This document shows positions 18,673 through 27,179 of a DNA stretch of 64,000 bases, in pieces (position 1 is the stretch's first letter; each line of letters opens with the position of its first letter). Source of the stretch: PSRJ01 sp963825305. GTDB taxonomy: Bacteria > Acidobacteriota > Terriglobia > Bryobacterales > Bryobacteraceae. The stretch covers positions 744,001 to 808,000 of the forward strand of contig CAWGTA010000007.1 in assembly GCA_963825305.1 (NCBI GenBank). The letters run 5' to 3'. The position numbers and the translations under genes were made by a program. The notes beneath the pieces were generated by a model that was given only the letters and a program-made list of their open reading frames with translations, was not told where the DNA came from and did not search any database.

Positions 18673-19778
18673 TAGTCCTTCGACCCGGCTGGAGGCTTGG
18701 CATGCAACAGCTCCGGCTTTTCCACCGGTGGTCTGCGAATTATCTGCGAGGGCCCCGGCCGCAAATTACGTTGCGCCGGCGGGATGCGAACAGTTGTTCC
18801 CGTCTCGCAAGCGCGATAAGCGGCATTCACAATTTGAACGTCGATCAGACCTTCCTCACCGGAGGGCTCGGGTTGTCGGTTCTCCAGTGCGCAATTGGAA
18901 AAGTAGATCAGTTCGGCTGCGAACTGATCGCGCTTGGGATATACCCGTTCACCGGTCTCGCCATCGGCGGAGAAGCGCAGGCGCAGGTCGGTTGAGTAAT
19001 TGTAGGCCGGGTCGGCTGTAAGCGTACCCTTCGTACCGATCACCGTGTAGTGGCCCACATGAGCCGCCCCGAAACTCACGGTGAAATTCGCCAGGCGGTC
19101 CTTGGGGAAGCGCAGAATGACGCTGACCATCTCCTCGTTCTTCTCAAAGCGCTTTTCCCCGTTATTGCCGCGGAAAGCGCTCACTTCCGCCGGCTCGTCG
19201 CTAAAAAGGTAGCGCGCCGCGTTGATGCAATACACGCCCATGTCGAAGAGCGGGCCGCCTCCCCGATCGGAGGTCTGGGTCAGCCGAACGTTGCCTTCCG
19301 CCACCTGTTGGCAGAATACCGAGTGGAACACGCGCAGGTCGCCAAGTTTGCCGGACTGACAGATGCGAACCGCCTCCATATTGGCCTCTTCGAAGTGGAG
19401 GCGGTAGGCGGTCATCAGGTTGACACCACCGCTACGCGCCGCCTCCATGATCGCGAGGCAGTCCTCTTCACTGGGCGCCAGTGGTTTCTCACAGAGGATG
19501 TGGACACCGTTCCTGGCAGCGTGCTCGGCGTACTGGCGGTGCAGATGATTGGGCAGCGCGATGTACACTGCGTCCACTTCGCCGCTGGAGAGGCACTGTT
19601 CGAATTGCTCGTATTTATAAGTGCGGCACGAATACTTGCGCCCTAGCTCTTCTCGTTTCTGATCGTCACCGGAAACAAGCGCCACCAGCTCCGAGTTTTC
19701 GGCGTGTTGAAATGCGGGGAGTACAGCCTCCTGCGCGATACTGCCGATACCGATGACCGCATAACGTAGTTTCTTCAT
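18672..19778 (-). CDS. Gfo/Idh/MocA family oxidoreductase
   Basis: 368 residues. N-terminal Rossmann fold with IGIGSIAQEAVLPAFQ (the GxGxxA-type NAD(P) loop), then CEKPLAPSEEDC carrying the EKP signature, and MTAYRLHFEEANMEA. The C-terminal alpha/beta domain holds GGGPLFDMGVYCINAARYLF, the usual active-site block with D and H/Y positions. Members oxidise or reduce sugars and sugar derivatives such as glucose-fructose, inositol or amino-sugars; the substrate is not evident. It stands with the DUF3175 gene upstream on the same strand, 22 bases apart, but a functional link is not obvious. Confidence 0.92.
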   Translation of the reverse strand: MKKLRYAVIGIGSIAQEAVLPAFQHAENSELVALVSGDDQKREELGRKYSCRTYKYEQFEQCLSSGEVDAVYIALPNHLHRQYAEHAARNGVHILCEKPLAPSEEDCLAIMEAARSGGVNLMTAYRLHFEEANMEAVRICQSGKLGDLRVFHSVFCQQVAEGNVRLTQTSDRGGGPLFDMGVYCINAARYLFSDEPAEVSAFRGNNGEKRFEKNEEMVSVILRFPKDRLANFTVSFGAAHVGHYTVIGTKGTLTADPAYNYSTDLRLRFSADGETGERVYPKRDQFAAELIYFSNCALENRQPEPSGEEGLIDVQIVNAAYRACETGTTVRIPPAQRNLRPGPSQIIRRPPVEKPELLHAKPPAGSKD

Positions 19779-19800
19779 ATTTCGTATTCACCCGCGGCGC

Positions 19801-20127
19801 TCAGCCCCCGCTCTTCCGGTACAGCCGCCGCAACTCAACCTTCGCGTTCTCTAAGACACGTCTTTGTTTGGCCGGTAGCGTGGCGCCGGCGCGGTTGATG
19901 TAGAAGTTCAGCATGGACATTGCCGATTGGAACGCCGTGCCTTTGCGCCGGCCGCTCCTATCGGCGGAGTGTTTGAGCGATGCCGCGATCCGGCGGGAGC
20001 TGCCCGAAACGAAAACTTTCGGCTCCAGATCGAGTGCATTGCTCGACTCGGTAACGCGTTGCGACCAACGCCTATCAGGCCGATTAAGTTTTTCGCCGGT
20101 CCCCCTATATTGCTTCCCAACCGCCAT
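19801..20127 (-). CDS. DUF3175 domain protein
   Basis: 108 residues, highly basic. The central and C-terminal blocks WSQRVTESSNALDLEPKVF, RRIAASLKHSADRSGRRKG and FQSAMSMLNFYINRAGATLP match the small family DUF3175, which is widespread in soil Proteobacteria and Acidobacteria with no known function. The basic helices and size would suit a nucleic-acid-associated protein (inference). Next gene on the same strand is the Gfo/Idh/MocA oxidoreductase 22 bases away. Region 20128-20290 upstream carries no gene. Confidence 0.85.
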   Translation of the reverse strand: MAVGKQYRGTGEKLNRPDRRWSQRVTESSNALDLEPKVFVSGSSRRIAASLKHSADRSGRRKGTAFQSAMSMLNFYINRAGATLPAKQRRVLENAKVELRRLYRKSGG

Positions 20128-20290
20128 CGTACGGAACTTTGCTCCCTCTGCATGGTGTGCAATTCTAGCGCCACGCGAGGCGATGCTCGTGTGCGTCGCA
20201 GCCGATAGGGCTCCGGGTTAGGGAGATCGATGACATCCGGCGCCGGCTCGTCGGGATCCGGCGCTTAACCCCGTAACTTCGACTGGTCTG

Positions 20291-23200
20291 TTACCGCACC
20301 GATTGCCCCGTTCGCGAGCCGCCCGCGCCCGAGGGGTGCTGATAATCCGGATACGCCGGACGATGCGGCTCCGGCGGCGGGTTCTTCTTAAGCTGCTCCA
20401 GCGCGATCGCGACCGCGCGCTCCAGTTGCGGATCGTGACCGCCGGCCACGGACTTGGGGTCCAGATCCACCTCGACGTCCGGCACCACGCCCGTGTTCTC
20501 CGCAATCCATTCGCCCGCGGGGCTGAAGATCCGCACGTTCGGAGCTGTCACCGTTCCGCCATCCATAAGATCAGGGAAACCCAGAACGCCAATCAGCCCG
20601 CCCCATGTCCGCTTGCCCACCAGCGTCCCGGTTTTGGTGTAGCGGAACATCCACGGCATCATGTCGCCGCCGGAACCGGCCACCTCATTAATGATCATGA
20701 CCTTCGGCCCCACGATGGAGCCCGCCGGACTCTTTTGGACGTCGCCGTATCGGAAACTGTTATAGGAAAGCAGCGGCCGGTTGAGCACATCGATGACGTA
20801 ATCCGCCACCTGGCCTCCGCCATTGAACCGCTCGTCGAGGATCAAGCCTTGCTTCTCCACTTGCGCAAAGAAGTATCGGTTGAAACTGGTCAACCCCGGC
20901 TCGCCGGTATCGGGCATGTAGACGTAGGCCAGCTTTCCGCCGCTGAGCGCGTCTACTTTGCGCCGGTTGTCTTCGATCCACGCCAGGTTGCGCAAGCCCT
21001 GTTCCGTAGCCACCGGTTCCACGATGACCTCACGCGCATTAACGCCCGAAGGATCCGGGCCGACCCGCAACACGATCCGTTTCCCGGCCGTTCCCTCGAG
21101 CCATGCAGAAACGTCATCCGCGGCCGAAAGAGCGTGGCCGTTGACTTCGAGTAAGTACTCGCCTTCCTTGACGCTGATACCCGGTCCGCTCAGCGGCGCC
21201 CGCAGTTGCGGATTCCAGCTCTCACCGGTGTAAATCCGACGGAAGCGATAATGCCCGTTGGCAATATCGAAATCCGCGCCCAAAAGTCCACCCTGTACTG
21301 GCTTGCCGCGCGGCACGGTGCCACCGCCGCCGCGCAGGTGGCTGGAAGTGATATCGCCCAGCATCTCCTGGAAGATGTAGTTGAGATCGTCGCGCGAGGC
21401 CAGGGTATCCAGGTATGGCTCGTATTTTTTCTGGACCGCCGCCGCGTCGAGGCCGTGAAGGTTCTGATCGTAGAAAAAGCTGCGCTCGATGCGCCACACT
21501 TCCCGATACATTTGTTTCCACTCGGCTAGCGGATCGACCTTCACTTCCATGCCGGCAAGATGCAGCGTGCCTTCGCCGGCTTTGAGCGGCCCGCCGGCCG
21601 GTGCAATCACCCACTGCGGCGGTGCTCCCTCGCCGGCATGCTTCAGTTGCAACAGCATCTTCTCGCCGTCAAAAGAGAGATCGAACGACTCCACGGCCTC
21701 GGCCAGCCGCTCCACCTTGCGCGTCTTCAGATCGAATTTGGAAAGCGTGTGGGCGCCCTGGTTGTTATTGCGAAGGGATTCGGAGACCTCCTCCAGCAGG
21801 TATATGACGCCGGCATGGCCTGCCGCCAGGCTCACGTAATTGCGTGCCGGAATCGGCAGCGCCACAACGCGCCGGGTAAGGGAATCCATGTCGATGCGAA
21901 CCGGCTTAGGCGCCGCGTCTACGCTCTTGGTCTCGGGCTTCGGAGTAACCGGTTTTTCCTCGTCGCTTTCGGGCGTCACAGGGGACGCGGCGTCGGCTGG
22001 AAGCACCAGGGCGTACACGCTGCGAGTCACATGGTGCTCATCGCTGGTCATATCGAGAGGGTGCGAACCTGGGCCGTAATTGGTGCTAGCGGTGAAATAC
22101 AGATACTGGCCTTCCCGATCGAAGGCCGGGTAGCGCGCATCGCTCAGGCCGTCGGTAACTTGCGTGCTCTGCCCGTTGTCCAACGAATAGAGTTCGATCG
22201 CGTGCAGCCGGTTGGGCAGGAACTTTGCGTAGGCGATCCACTTCGAATCGGACGACCAGGCGATGTCACGCTCCATCTCCCCGTACGGGTAGAAGTAATC
22301 GGTGTCGATCTTGGTAACCTGGCCCGAAGCGATGTCCGCACGCCAGAGATTCAGTTGATTGTCATTGAAGGCGATCTGCTTGCTGTCCGGCGACCAGTGC
22401 GGCGCGAAATAGAACGCCGACTTGCCCGCCAACGGGATCTTCTTGCCTTCGCCCTCCCCACTCTGCGGTTTTACGTGGAGCGCGTACTCGCCCGATTCGT
22501 CGGAGAAGTAGGCGATCGACTGCCCGTCGGGCGACCATGCGGGCGTGCGCTCCATCACGCCGGGCGTCCGGGTCAGGTTGCGGATCTCCCCTTTTTCAGC
22601 TGGAACCGTGAGGACTTCGCCGTGCGCTTCGAAAACCGCCCGTACCCCAGTGGGAGAAATACGGCCCTCGTGGGCTTCCTTCTCTATGTTTTGCACGCGC
22701 GGCCGGACCTCGCTCAAATCGGCCTCGATTTCAATCGGCACTGTGCGAGTCTTCCCGCTCCCCAAATCGTAAATCCCAATCTGTCCAAACTGTTCGTAGA
22801 CTATGGCGCCCGGCCCGGCGCTGGCGGAGCGGATGTCAGGTCCCGCGTTCTTGATGAGTTCCGTGACAGCCTTGGTGGCCGGATCGTATCGGAACAGAGT
22901 CATTGGCCCGTTGCGGTCCGACAGGAAATAGATCTTGTCGCCAATCCACATCGGATTGATGTCGTTGGAGTCCGTGCGCGGAATTTTTTCGGTGCTCAGA
23001 TCCGCCAGGTTGGCAATCCACAAATAGCTCGCGTCGCCGCCCCGGTAGCGTCTCCAAGCCACCCAACGCTCCGGCGTTCGCCCGAATTGACCGCCGTCGA
23101 GGGGCGCATACACCACGCGCCGGCCGTCCGGCGAGTAACCGCCGCTGAATGCCATGGGCAGGGGCAGCGCTTCCGCCAACCCGCCGTCTTTCGAAACGCT

Positions 23201-23608
23201 GAACAGCTGCGAGTAGCGCGAGAAGCTCTGGCGGGTCGCGCGGAACAGGATGCGCTGGCCGTCGGGCGTCCACCCGGCTGCGTAATCCGCCCCGGGGTGA
23301 TACGTAATGCGCTTCGGCACACCGCCCACGGCGGGCATGGTGTAGACATCGATGTTGCCGTCGTATTCGCCCGTGAACGCGACAGTTTCCCCATCCGGTG
23401 AGAAGACCGGGAGGTTCTCGATGCCCGCGCCGGAAGTCAGCCGGACGGCAGCCCCACCCTGTCGGTTCACGGTCCATAAGTCTCCGGCGTAGGAGAACAC
23501 GATCTGAGTGCGGTTCAAAGCCGGGCTGTGCAGCAGATGCGTCGTCGTGCCCGCGCCAAAAGCGGCGGGCACGGCCAGAAGGCACACGAATAACGATAAG
23601 TTCTTCAT
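20291..23608 (-). CDS. Tricorn protease homologue (S41 family), exported
   Basis: 1105 residues with a signal peptide (MKNLSLFVCLLAVPAAFGA). Residues about 20-560 are WD40/PD40-like propellers: SPALNRTQIVFSYAGDLW, LPVFSPDGETVAFTGEYDG, WSPDGQSIAYFSDESGEY and others. A linker rich in E/P/K (about 545-570) precedes the C-terminal half with a PDZ-like domain (SGPGISVKEGEYLLEVNGH) and the S41 core: LDERFNGGGQ, and the nucleophile Ser in NEVAGSGGDMMPW, followed by GTLVGKRTWGGLIG. Tricorn enzymes degrade peptides released by other proteases. The family is usually cytosolic in archaea, but exported forms like this are common in Acidobacteria (family knowledge). Length is near the family norm. Monocistronic by layout. 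Confidence 0.95.
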   Translation of the reverse strand: MKNLSLFVCLLAVPAAFGAGTTTHLLHSPALNRTQIVFSYAGDLWTVNRQGGAAVRLTSGAGIENLPVFSPDGETVAFTGEYDGNIDVYTMPAVGGVPKRITYHPGADYAAGWTPDGQRILFRATRQSFSRYSQLFSVSKDGGLAEALPLPMAFSGGYSPDGRRVVYAPLDGGQFGRTPERWVAWRRYRGGDASYLWIANLADLSTEKIPRTDSNDINPMWIGDKIYFLSDRNGPMTLFRYDPATKAVTELIKNAGPDIRSASAGPGAIVYEQFGQIGIYDLGSGKTRTVPIEIEADLSEVRPRVQNIEKEAHEGRISPTGVRAVFEAHGEVLTVPAEKGEIRNLTRTPGVMERTPAWSPDGQSIAYFSDESGEYALHVKPQSGEGEGKKIPLAGKSAFYFAPHWSPDSKQIAFNDNQLNLWRADIASGQVTKIDTDYFYPYGEMERDIAWSSDSKWIAYAKFLPNRLHAIELYSLDNGQSTQVTDGLSDARYPAFDREGQYLYFTASTNYGPGSHPLDMTSDEHHVTRSVYALVLPADAASPVTPESDEEKPVTPKPETKSVDAAPKPVRIDMDSLTRRVVALPIPARNYVSLAAGHAGVIYLLEEVSESLRNNNQGAHTLSKFDLKTRKVERLAEAVESFDLSFDGEKMLLQLKHAGEGAPPQWVIAPAGGPLKAGEGTLHLAGMEVKVDPLAEWKQMYREVWRIERSFFYDQNLHGLDAAAVQKKYEPYLDTLASRDDLNYIFQEMLGDITSSHLRGGGGTVPRGKPVQGGLLGADFDIANGHYRFRRIYTGESWNPQLRAPLSGPGISVKEGEYLLEVNGHALSAADDVSAWLEGTAGKRIVLRVGPDPSGVNAREVIVEPVATEQGLRNLAWIEDNRRKVDALSGGKLAYVYMPDTGEPGLTSFNRYFFAQVEKQGLILDERFNGGGQVADYVIDVLNRPLLSYNSFRYGDVQKSPAGSIVGPKVMIINEVAGSGGDMMPWMFRYTKTGTLVGKRTWGGLIGVLGFPDLMDGGTVTAPNVRIFSPAGEWIAENTGVVPDVEVDLDPKSVAGGHDPQLERAVAIALEQLKKNPPPEPHRPAYPDYQHPSGAGGSRTGQSVR

Positions 23609-23675
23609 GAAGGACCTCGGATTCTTCAGCCTAGCAAAGTGCGTTGTTGCGGTGGCGAAAAGGGTTGAGCCACAA

Positions 23676-23809
23676 CCTCCGCTCCCTTACCGTCACGGCT
23701 CGGTAACGCACCGTCATTAACGAACCGGCGATCAACGCGATGTCGCGCAAAACGCTTTCGGCACGCAACGTATCGCCGTTACCGAGCCGCGACCGTCAGG
23801 GAGCGGAGG
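23676..23809. repeat. Palindromic repeat, family B copy 1
   Basis: Arms 23676-23708 and 23777-23809 are near-perfect inverted copies (CCTCCGCTCCCTTACCG... against its complement) sharing the core CACGGCTCGGTAACG/CGTTACCGAGCCGCG with copies at 40935, 51722 and 58791. The 68-base centre also has inverted character (CGATCAACGCGATG). It fills the space between the Tricorn start and the hydrolase stop. Confidence 0.75.
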
Positions 23810-23811
23810 CT

Positions 23812-24588
23812 TCACGCCAACCGCGCGAGTGCGCTGATCACATCCCCGGGCTTTTCAAACGTCACCAGGTGACCGGCTTGCGGAATCATCACTGTGTCCG
23901 CGCCGGCGATGCCGCGCTGGAAGGCCTGCGCATAAACCGGCGGGATCAACTTGTCGCCCTCGCCCCAAATCAGTAGCGTTTTCGCCTGGATGCGGTACAG
24001 CCGCTGGGAGAGCCCGCGGTCCGGAATGGGGAACAGGATCTTGCCCGCGGCTCCGAGCTGGCGCGCATTCTGTACCAGAAAGGCTTGCAAAAATCCTGGG
24101 TCGCTGGTATCCGTGTTGGCGGTGAACGCCTTTGTTCCAGCCGCCTCGTCATAGAACAGCAATTTCGGCAGGTCGTAGGGCATGAGCGCGAAAATATCCG
24201 GGATCGGATGATCGTCCAGCCAGAGACCCGCGGGAGCAATTAGCGCCAGGCGGTTCACATCGTGCGGCGCAATGGCCGCCATCTCGCCGGCGATCATGCC
24301 TCCCATGGAGAAGCCCACCAGAATCGGATTCTTCACGCCCAGCGCTTCGATCACATCCCAGGTGTGCAGCGTAAAATCCAGCATGTCGCGCAGTTCCCCG
24401 CACTCCTCGCTGTCGCCGTAGCCGGGCACCAGCGGCGCATACACATGGAATCGTTCAGCCAGCGTGCGCAGGAAATCCAGATCCAGGTCGAGCCCTCCGG
24501 CGCCGTGCAGAAACACCAGCGGTGCGCCCTGGCCGCCCTCGTAATAGCGCACGAGCACGTGCGTCGTGGGAATAGTCTTGAGCTCCAT
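23812..24588 (-). CDS. Alpha/beta-fold hydrolase
   Basis: 258 residues from ATG 24588, preferred because AAGG lies nine bases upstream and it falls 12 bases after the stop of the monooxygenase gene; ATG 24597 is possible. Oxyanion region FLHGAGGLDLDLDF, nucleophile elbow GFSMGGMIAG (Ser), acid region LIWGEGDKLIPP (Asp) and catalytic His in PQAGHLVTFEKP give a complete triad. A typical esterase/C-C hydrolase of about 260 residues. It is co-transcribed with the luciferase-like monooxygenase; this pairing recurs in soil bacteria and suggests oxidation of a small molecule followed by hydrolysis, substrate unknown. Confidence 0.92.
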   Translation of the reverse strand: MELKTIPTTHVLVRYYEGGQGAPLVFLHGAGGLDLDLDFLRTLAERFHVYAPLVPGYGDSEECGELRDMLDFTLHTWDVIEALGVKNPILVGFSMGGMIAGEMAAIAPHDVNRLALIAPAGLWLDDHPIPDIFALMPYDLPKLLFYDEAAGTKAFTANTDTSDPGFLQAFLVQNARQLGAAGKILFPIPDRGLSQRLYRIQAKTLLIWGEGDKLIPPVYAQAFQRGIAGADTVMIPQAGHLVTFEKPGDVISALARLA

Positions 24589-24599
24589 AACGGGCATCC

Positions 24600-25844
24600 T
24601 TAAGCGTCCGCGCCCACCAACGAGAGCTCCGCGGGCGCGACGCGTTTCGGCAGCGGCTTGCACCAGAAGCGGCCGTCGTCGGCATAATCCGGGAAAATGT
24701 TGCGTAGCTTGGGCATTACTTTTTCCGCGAACAGCTTGGTTGAGTGCATACACTTGTCCCTGGGCATGTCGCCGATTTGCATGAGGCAGAAGACGTTGCC
24801 CACGTGCAGGCCTTTGATCAATTCCTCCATACGCTGCCGTACAGTTTCCGGGCTGCCGGCGATCACGTGCCCGGAGTCAACGAAGTTCTTCCAGGGAAGC
24901 TCCTCAAACATGGTGCCCGGTGCATATTGGGAGAGGATGCCCTTCTGGATGGTCTTGATGGTGCGGTACCCGGGCGCGTCGGCGAAGCCAGGGTAGACGT
25001 TCAGGCAGCGATTGTAAAAGTAGCTGACGTGCTTGGCGTAGAGGCGCTCGGCTTCCGCGTCGGTGTCCGCCACGCAAATAGTTTGGGCGAAACCCGCGCG
25101 ATAGGGCGAGGTGTCGGGAGCCTTTCGCTCGGCCACGCGATCCCAGTAGCCCTGCATCAGCGCCTTCGCGCGAATATAGCCGCCAAAACTCAAATAGGAA
25201 TATGAGTAGGTATTGTCGATGCAGAAATCGAAAGTCTCAATCGAACCGCCGCCCGGAATATGAATCGGAGGGTTAGGCTGCTGGATCGGCCGCGGCCAGA
25301 TATTCACGTAGCGCAGCTTGGTATATCGGCCGTTGAAGGCGAAGGGCGCCTTCTCGTGCCAGGCGCGCATAATCAGTTCGTGGGCTTCCTTATACTTCTC
25401 GCGGGTAAGCGCGGGAATGGTTCCGTAGCAGTAATTGGTGTCCATGGAGGTGCCCACCGGAAAACCCGCTACCAGCCTTCCGCCCGAGATGCAATCGAGC
25501 ATGGCGAATTCCTCAGCCACGCGATGCGGCGGATTGTAGAGCGCAATGGACGCGCCCAGAACCACGAGTGCGACATCGTCGGTGCGGCGCGCGAGACCCG
25601 CCGCGATGATGTTGGGGGAAGGCATCAGGCCATACGCGTTCTGGTGATGCTCATTGGCGCCGATTCCGTCGAACCCGAGCTTCCCGGCGTATTCGAGCAG
25701 GTCCATATACGTGTTGTAGAGCTCGTGACTCTTGACCGGATCGAACAGGCTTGAGTCGATATCGACCCACACGGAATGGTGCTTCTGCCGGAAATCCTCG
25801 GGCAGATAAGGCCACGGCATGAGATTGAACCAGGTGAATTTCAT
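24600..25844 (-). CDS. Luciferase-like (LLM class) flavin-dependent monooxygenase
   Basis: 414 residues from ATG 25844 (GAGG three bases upstream); the longer open frame to 25952 runs into the divergent promoter region. Bacterial-luciferase barrel features: FNLMPWPYLPEDF start, GFDGIGANEHHQNAYGLMPSP, LARRTDDVALVVLGASIALYNPPHRVAEEFAMLDCISGGRL, PIHIPGGGS, and the late segment VIAGSPETVRQRMEELI. These enzymes use reduced FMN and oxygen on small organic substrates. It is the first gene of a two-gene unit with the hydrolase; an MFS carrier is divergent 81 bases away, so uptake, oxidation and hydrolysis of one compound is a reasonable inference. Confidence 0.92.
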   Translation of the reverse strand: MKFTWFNLMPWPYLPEDFRQKHHSVWVDIDSSLFDPVKSHELYNTYMDLLEYAGKLGFDGIGANEHHQNAYGLMPSPNIIAAGLARRTDDVALVVLGASIALYNPPHRVAEEFAMLDCISGGRLVAGFPVGTSMDTNYCYGTIPALTREKYKEAHELIMRAWHEKAPFAFNGRYTKLRYVNIWPRPIQQPNPPIHIPGGGSIETFDFCIDNTYSYSYLSFGGYIRAKALMQGYWDRVAERKAPDTSPYRAGFAQTICVADTDAEAERLYAKHVSYFYNRCLNVYPGFADAPGYRTIKTIQKGILSQYAPGTMFEELPWKNFVDSGHVIAGSPETVRQRMEELIKGLHVGNVFCLMQIGDMPRDKCMHSTKLFAEKVMPKLRNIFPDYADDGRFWCKPLPKRVAPAELSLVGADA

Positions 25845-25925
25845 AACCCTCGCAAATTGGCGAAACCAGCCTAACACAAGCCGGCCCGAGGGCGAACAGG
25901 GTGGGACGTATCTTATGATGAGGCG

Positions 25926-27149
25926 GTGGAACAGCCGATAACTCCTGCGCACATTCGCATCACTGTCATTGTCGGATTGGGTCTGTTCTTTGACTTCTTC
26001 GATGTCTTCCTTGCCGGCGTCATCGGCACGGTGCTGACCACATCATTCCAACTGAGCCAGACGCTTTTGCCGGTCGTTCTCGGCTCCAGTTTTCTCGGAA
26101 TGTTTTTTGGCGCAGCCTGCATGGGAACTCTTGCAGACCGCGTGGGGAGGCGGCCCGCCTATCTGATCAATCTCGGCGTCTATTCGCTGTTCACGTTGCT
26201 CGGCGCATTCAGCGTGAACCCGCTGATGCTGGCAATGACGCGGTTTCTGGCGGGTATCGGGATTGGCGCCGAGGTGCCTTTGTCGGACGCCTATCTCAGC
26301 GAACTGTTTCCGGCCAAACGACGAGGCCAATTAATCGCCTGGGCCTACACCATCGGATTCCTCGGAATTCCCGCAGTCGGCTTGCTGGCGCGCATTCTGG
26401 TACCTCTCACTCCGCTCGGGATTGCCGGATGGCGGTGGTTGTTTGTCGCTGGCTCGCTCGGCGCTGTAATCGTGTGGGTCTTGCGGCGGAGCCTGCCGGA
26501 ATCGCCGCGATGGCTGGAATCCGCCGGCCACAAACAGAAGTCGGTATCGCTGCAGGCTCTCTTCATCGGGCAGTACCGCACCCGCACGCTCATGTTGTGG
26601 GTATTTCATGTGTTCCAGACAGTGGGTTATTACGGCTTTGGCACCATTGTGCCGCTGGTGCTGGCGGCCAAGGGGTTCTCGGTACTGACGTCGCTGACTT
26701 ATACGGCGGTGGCGTTCCTGGGCTACCCGGCTGGCTCATTATTATCGCTTCTGTTTGTGGAACGCATGGAGCGGCGGCGGTTGATTGTGAGCTCTGCGCT
26801 CCTCATGGCAATTCTCGGATTGATGCTGGGCTATGCGACAACGCCCGCCGCGATCGTAACCTTTGGCCTCTTGTATACGATGACGAGCAACATCTTTTCG
26901 AACGCGTACCACATCTTCCAGGGCGAAATATTTCCGACGTCCATCCGTGCCACGGCCACAGGTTCCGCCTACGGACTGAGCCGCTTATCGAGCGCCCTAA
27001 TGCCGTTTGTCTTACTCCCGGTTTTGCAGCGCTTCGGGGCGGGTATCATGTTCGCCACCATCGCGGGGGCGATGCTTATAGTGATTGCCGATATTGGATT
27101 GCTGGCGCCGCGGACAACGGGGCTGACGCTGGAAGAGATCAATCCGTAG
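25926..27149 (+). CDS. MFS transporter, sugar/aromatic-acid porter-like
   Basis: 407 residues from GTG 25926, with GAGG just upstream. About 12 membrane helices. Helix 1 VIVGLGLFFDFFDVFLAGV, loop motif GTLADRVGRRPAYL, helix 4 RFLAGIGIGAEVPLSDAYLSELFPAKRRG and the domain-end ESPRWLES motif are those of the SP/AAHS branch of MFS (sugar or aromatic acid proton symport). The shared 81-base intergenic region with the monooxygenase operon suggests common regulation and a shared substrate (inference). Its TAG stop is directly followed by a hairpin. Confidence 0.9.
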   Translation: MEQPITPAHIRITVIVGLGLFFDFFDVFLAGVIGTVLTTSFQLSQTLLPVVLGSSFLGMFFGAACMGTLADRVGRRPAYLINLGVYSLFTLLGAFSVNPLMLAMTRFLAGIGIGAEVPLSDAYLSELFPAKRRGQLIAWAYTIGFLGIPAVGLLARILVPLTPLGIAGWRWLFVAGSLGAVIVWVLRRSLPESPRWLESAGHKQKSVSLQALFIGQYRTRTLMLWVFHVFQTVGYYGFGTIVPLVLAAKGFSVLTSLTYTAVAFLGYPAGSLLSLLFVERMERRRLIVSSALLMAILGLMLGYATTPAAIVTFGLLYTMTSNIFSNAYHIFQGEIFPTSIRATATGSAYGLSRLSSALMPFVLLPVLQRFGAGIMFATIAGAMLIVIADIGLLAPRTTGLTLEEINP

Positions 27150-27169
27150 CACAGGCCTCCCGGCCTGTG
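27150..27169. terminator. CACAGGCC hairpin between convergent genes
   Basis: CACAGGCC (27150-27157) pairs with GGCCTGTG (27162-27169) over a TCCC loop. Including the stop codon, the 10-mer TAGCACAGGC is identical to the one at the rmuC stop (55741 downward). It serves both the MFS gene and the convergent aminotransferase gene, and no T-run follows. Confidence 0.5.
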
Positions 27170-27179
27170 TCTGGTCTTT

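Noticed and set aside
21560..23401. 613-codon plus-strand frame
   Set aside because: Lies wholly opposite the Tricorn gene, whose own protein has complete propeller and S41 motifs; the open antisense frame is due to GC-rich codon use.
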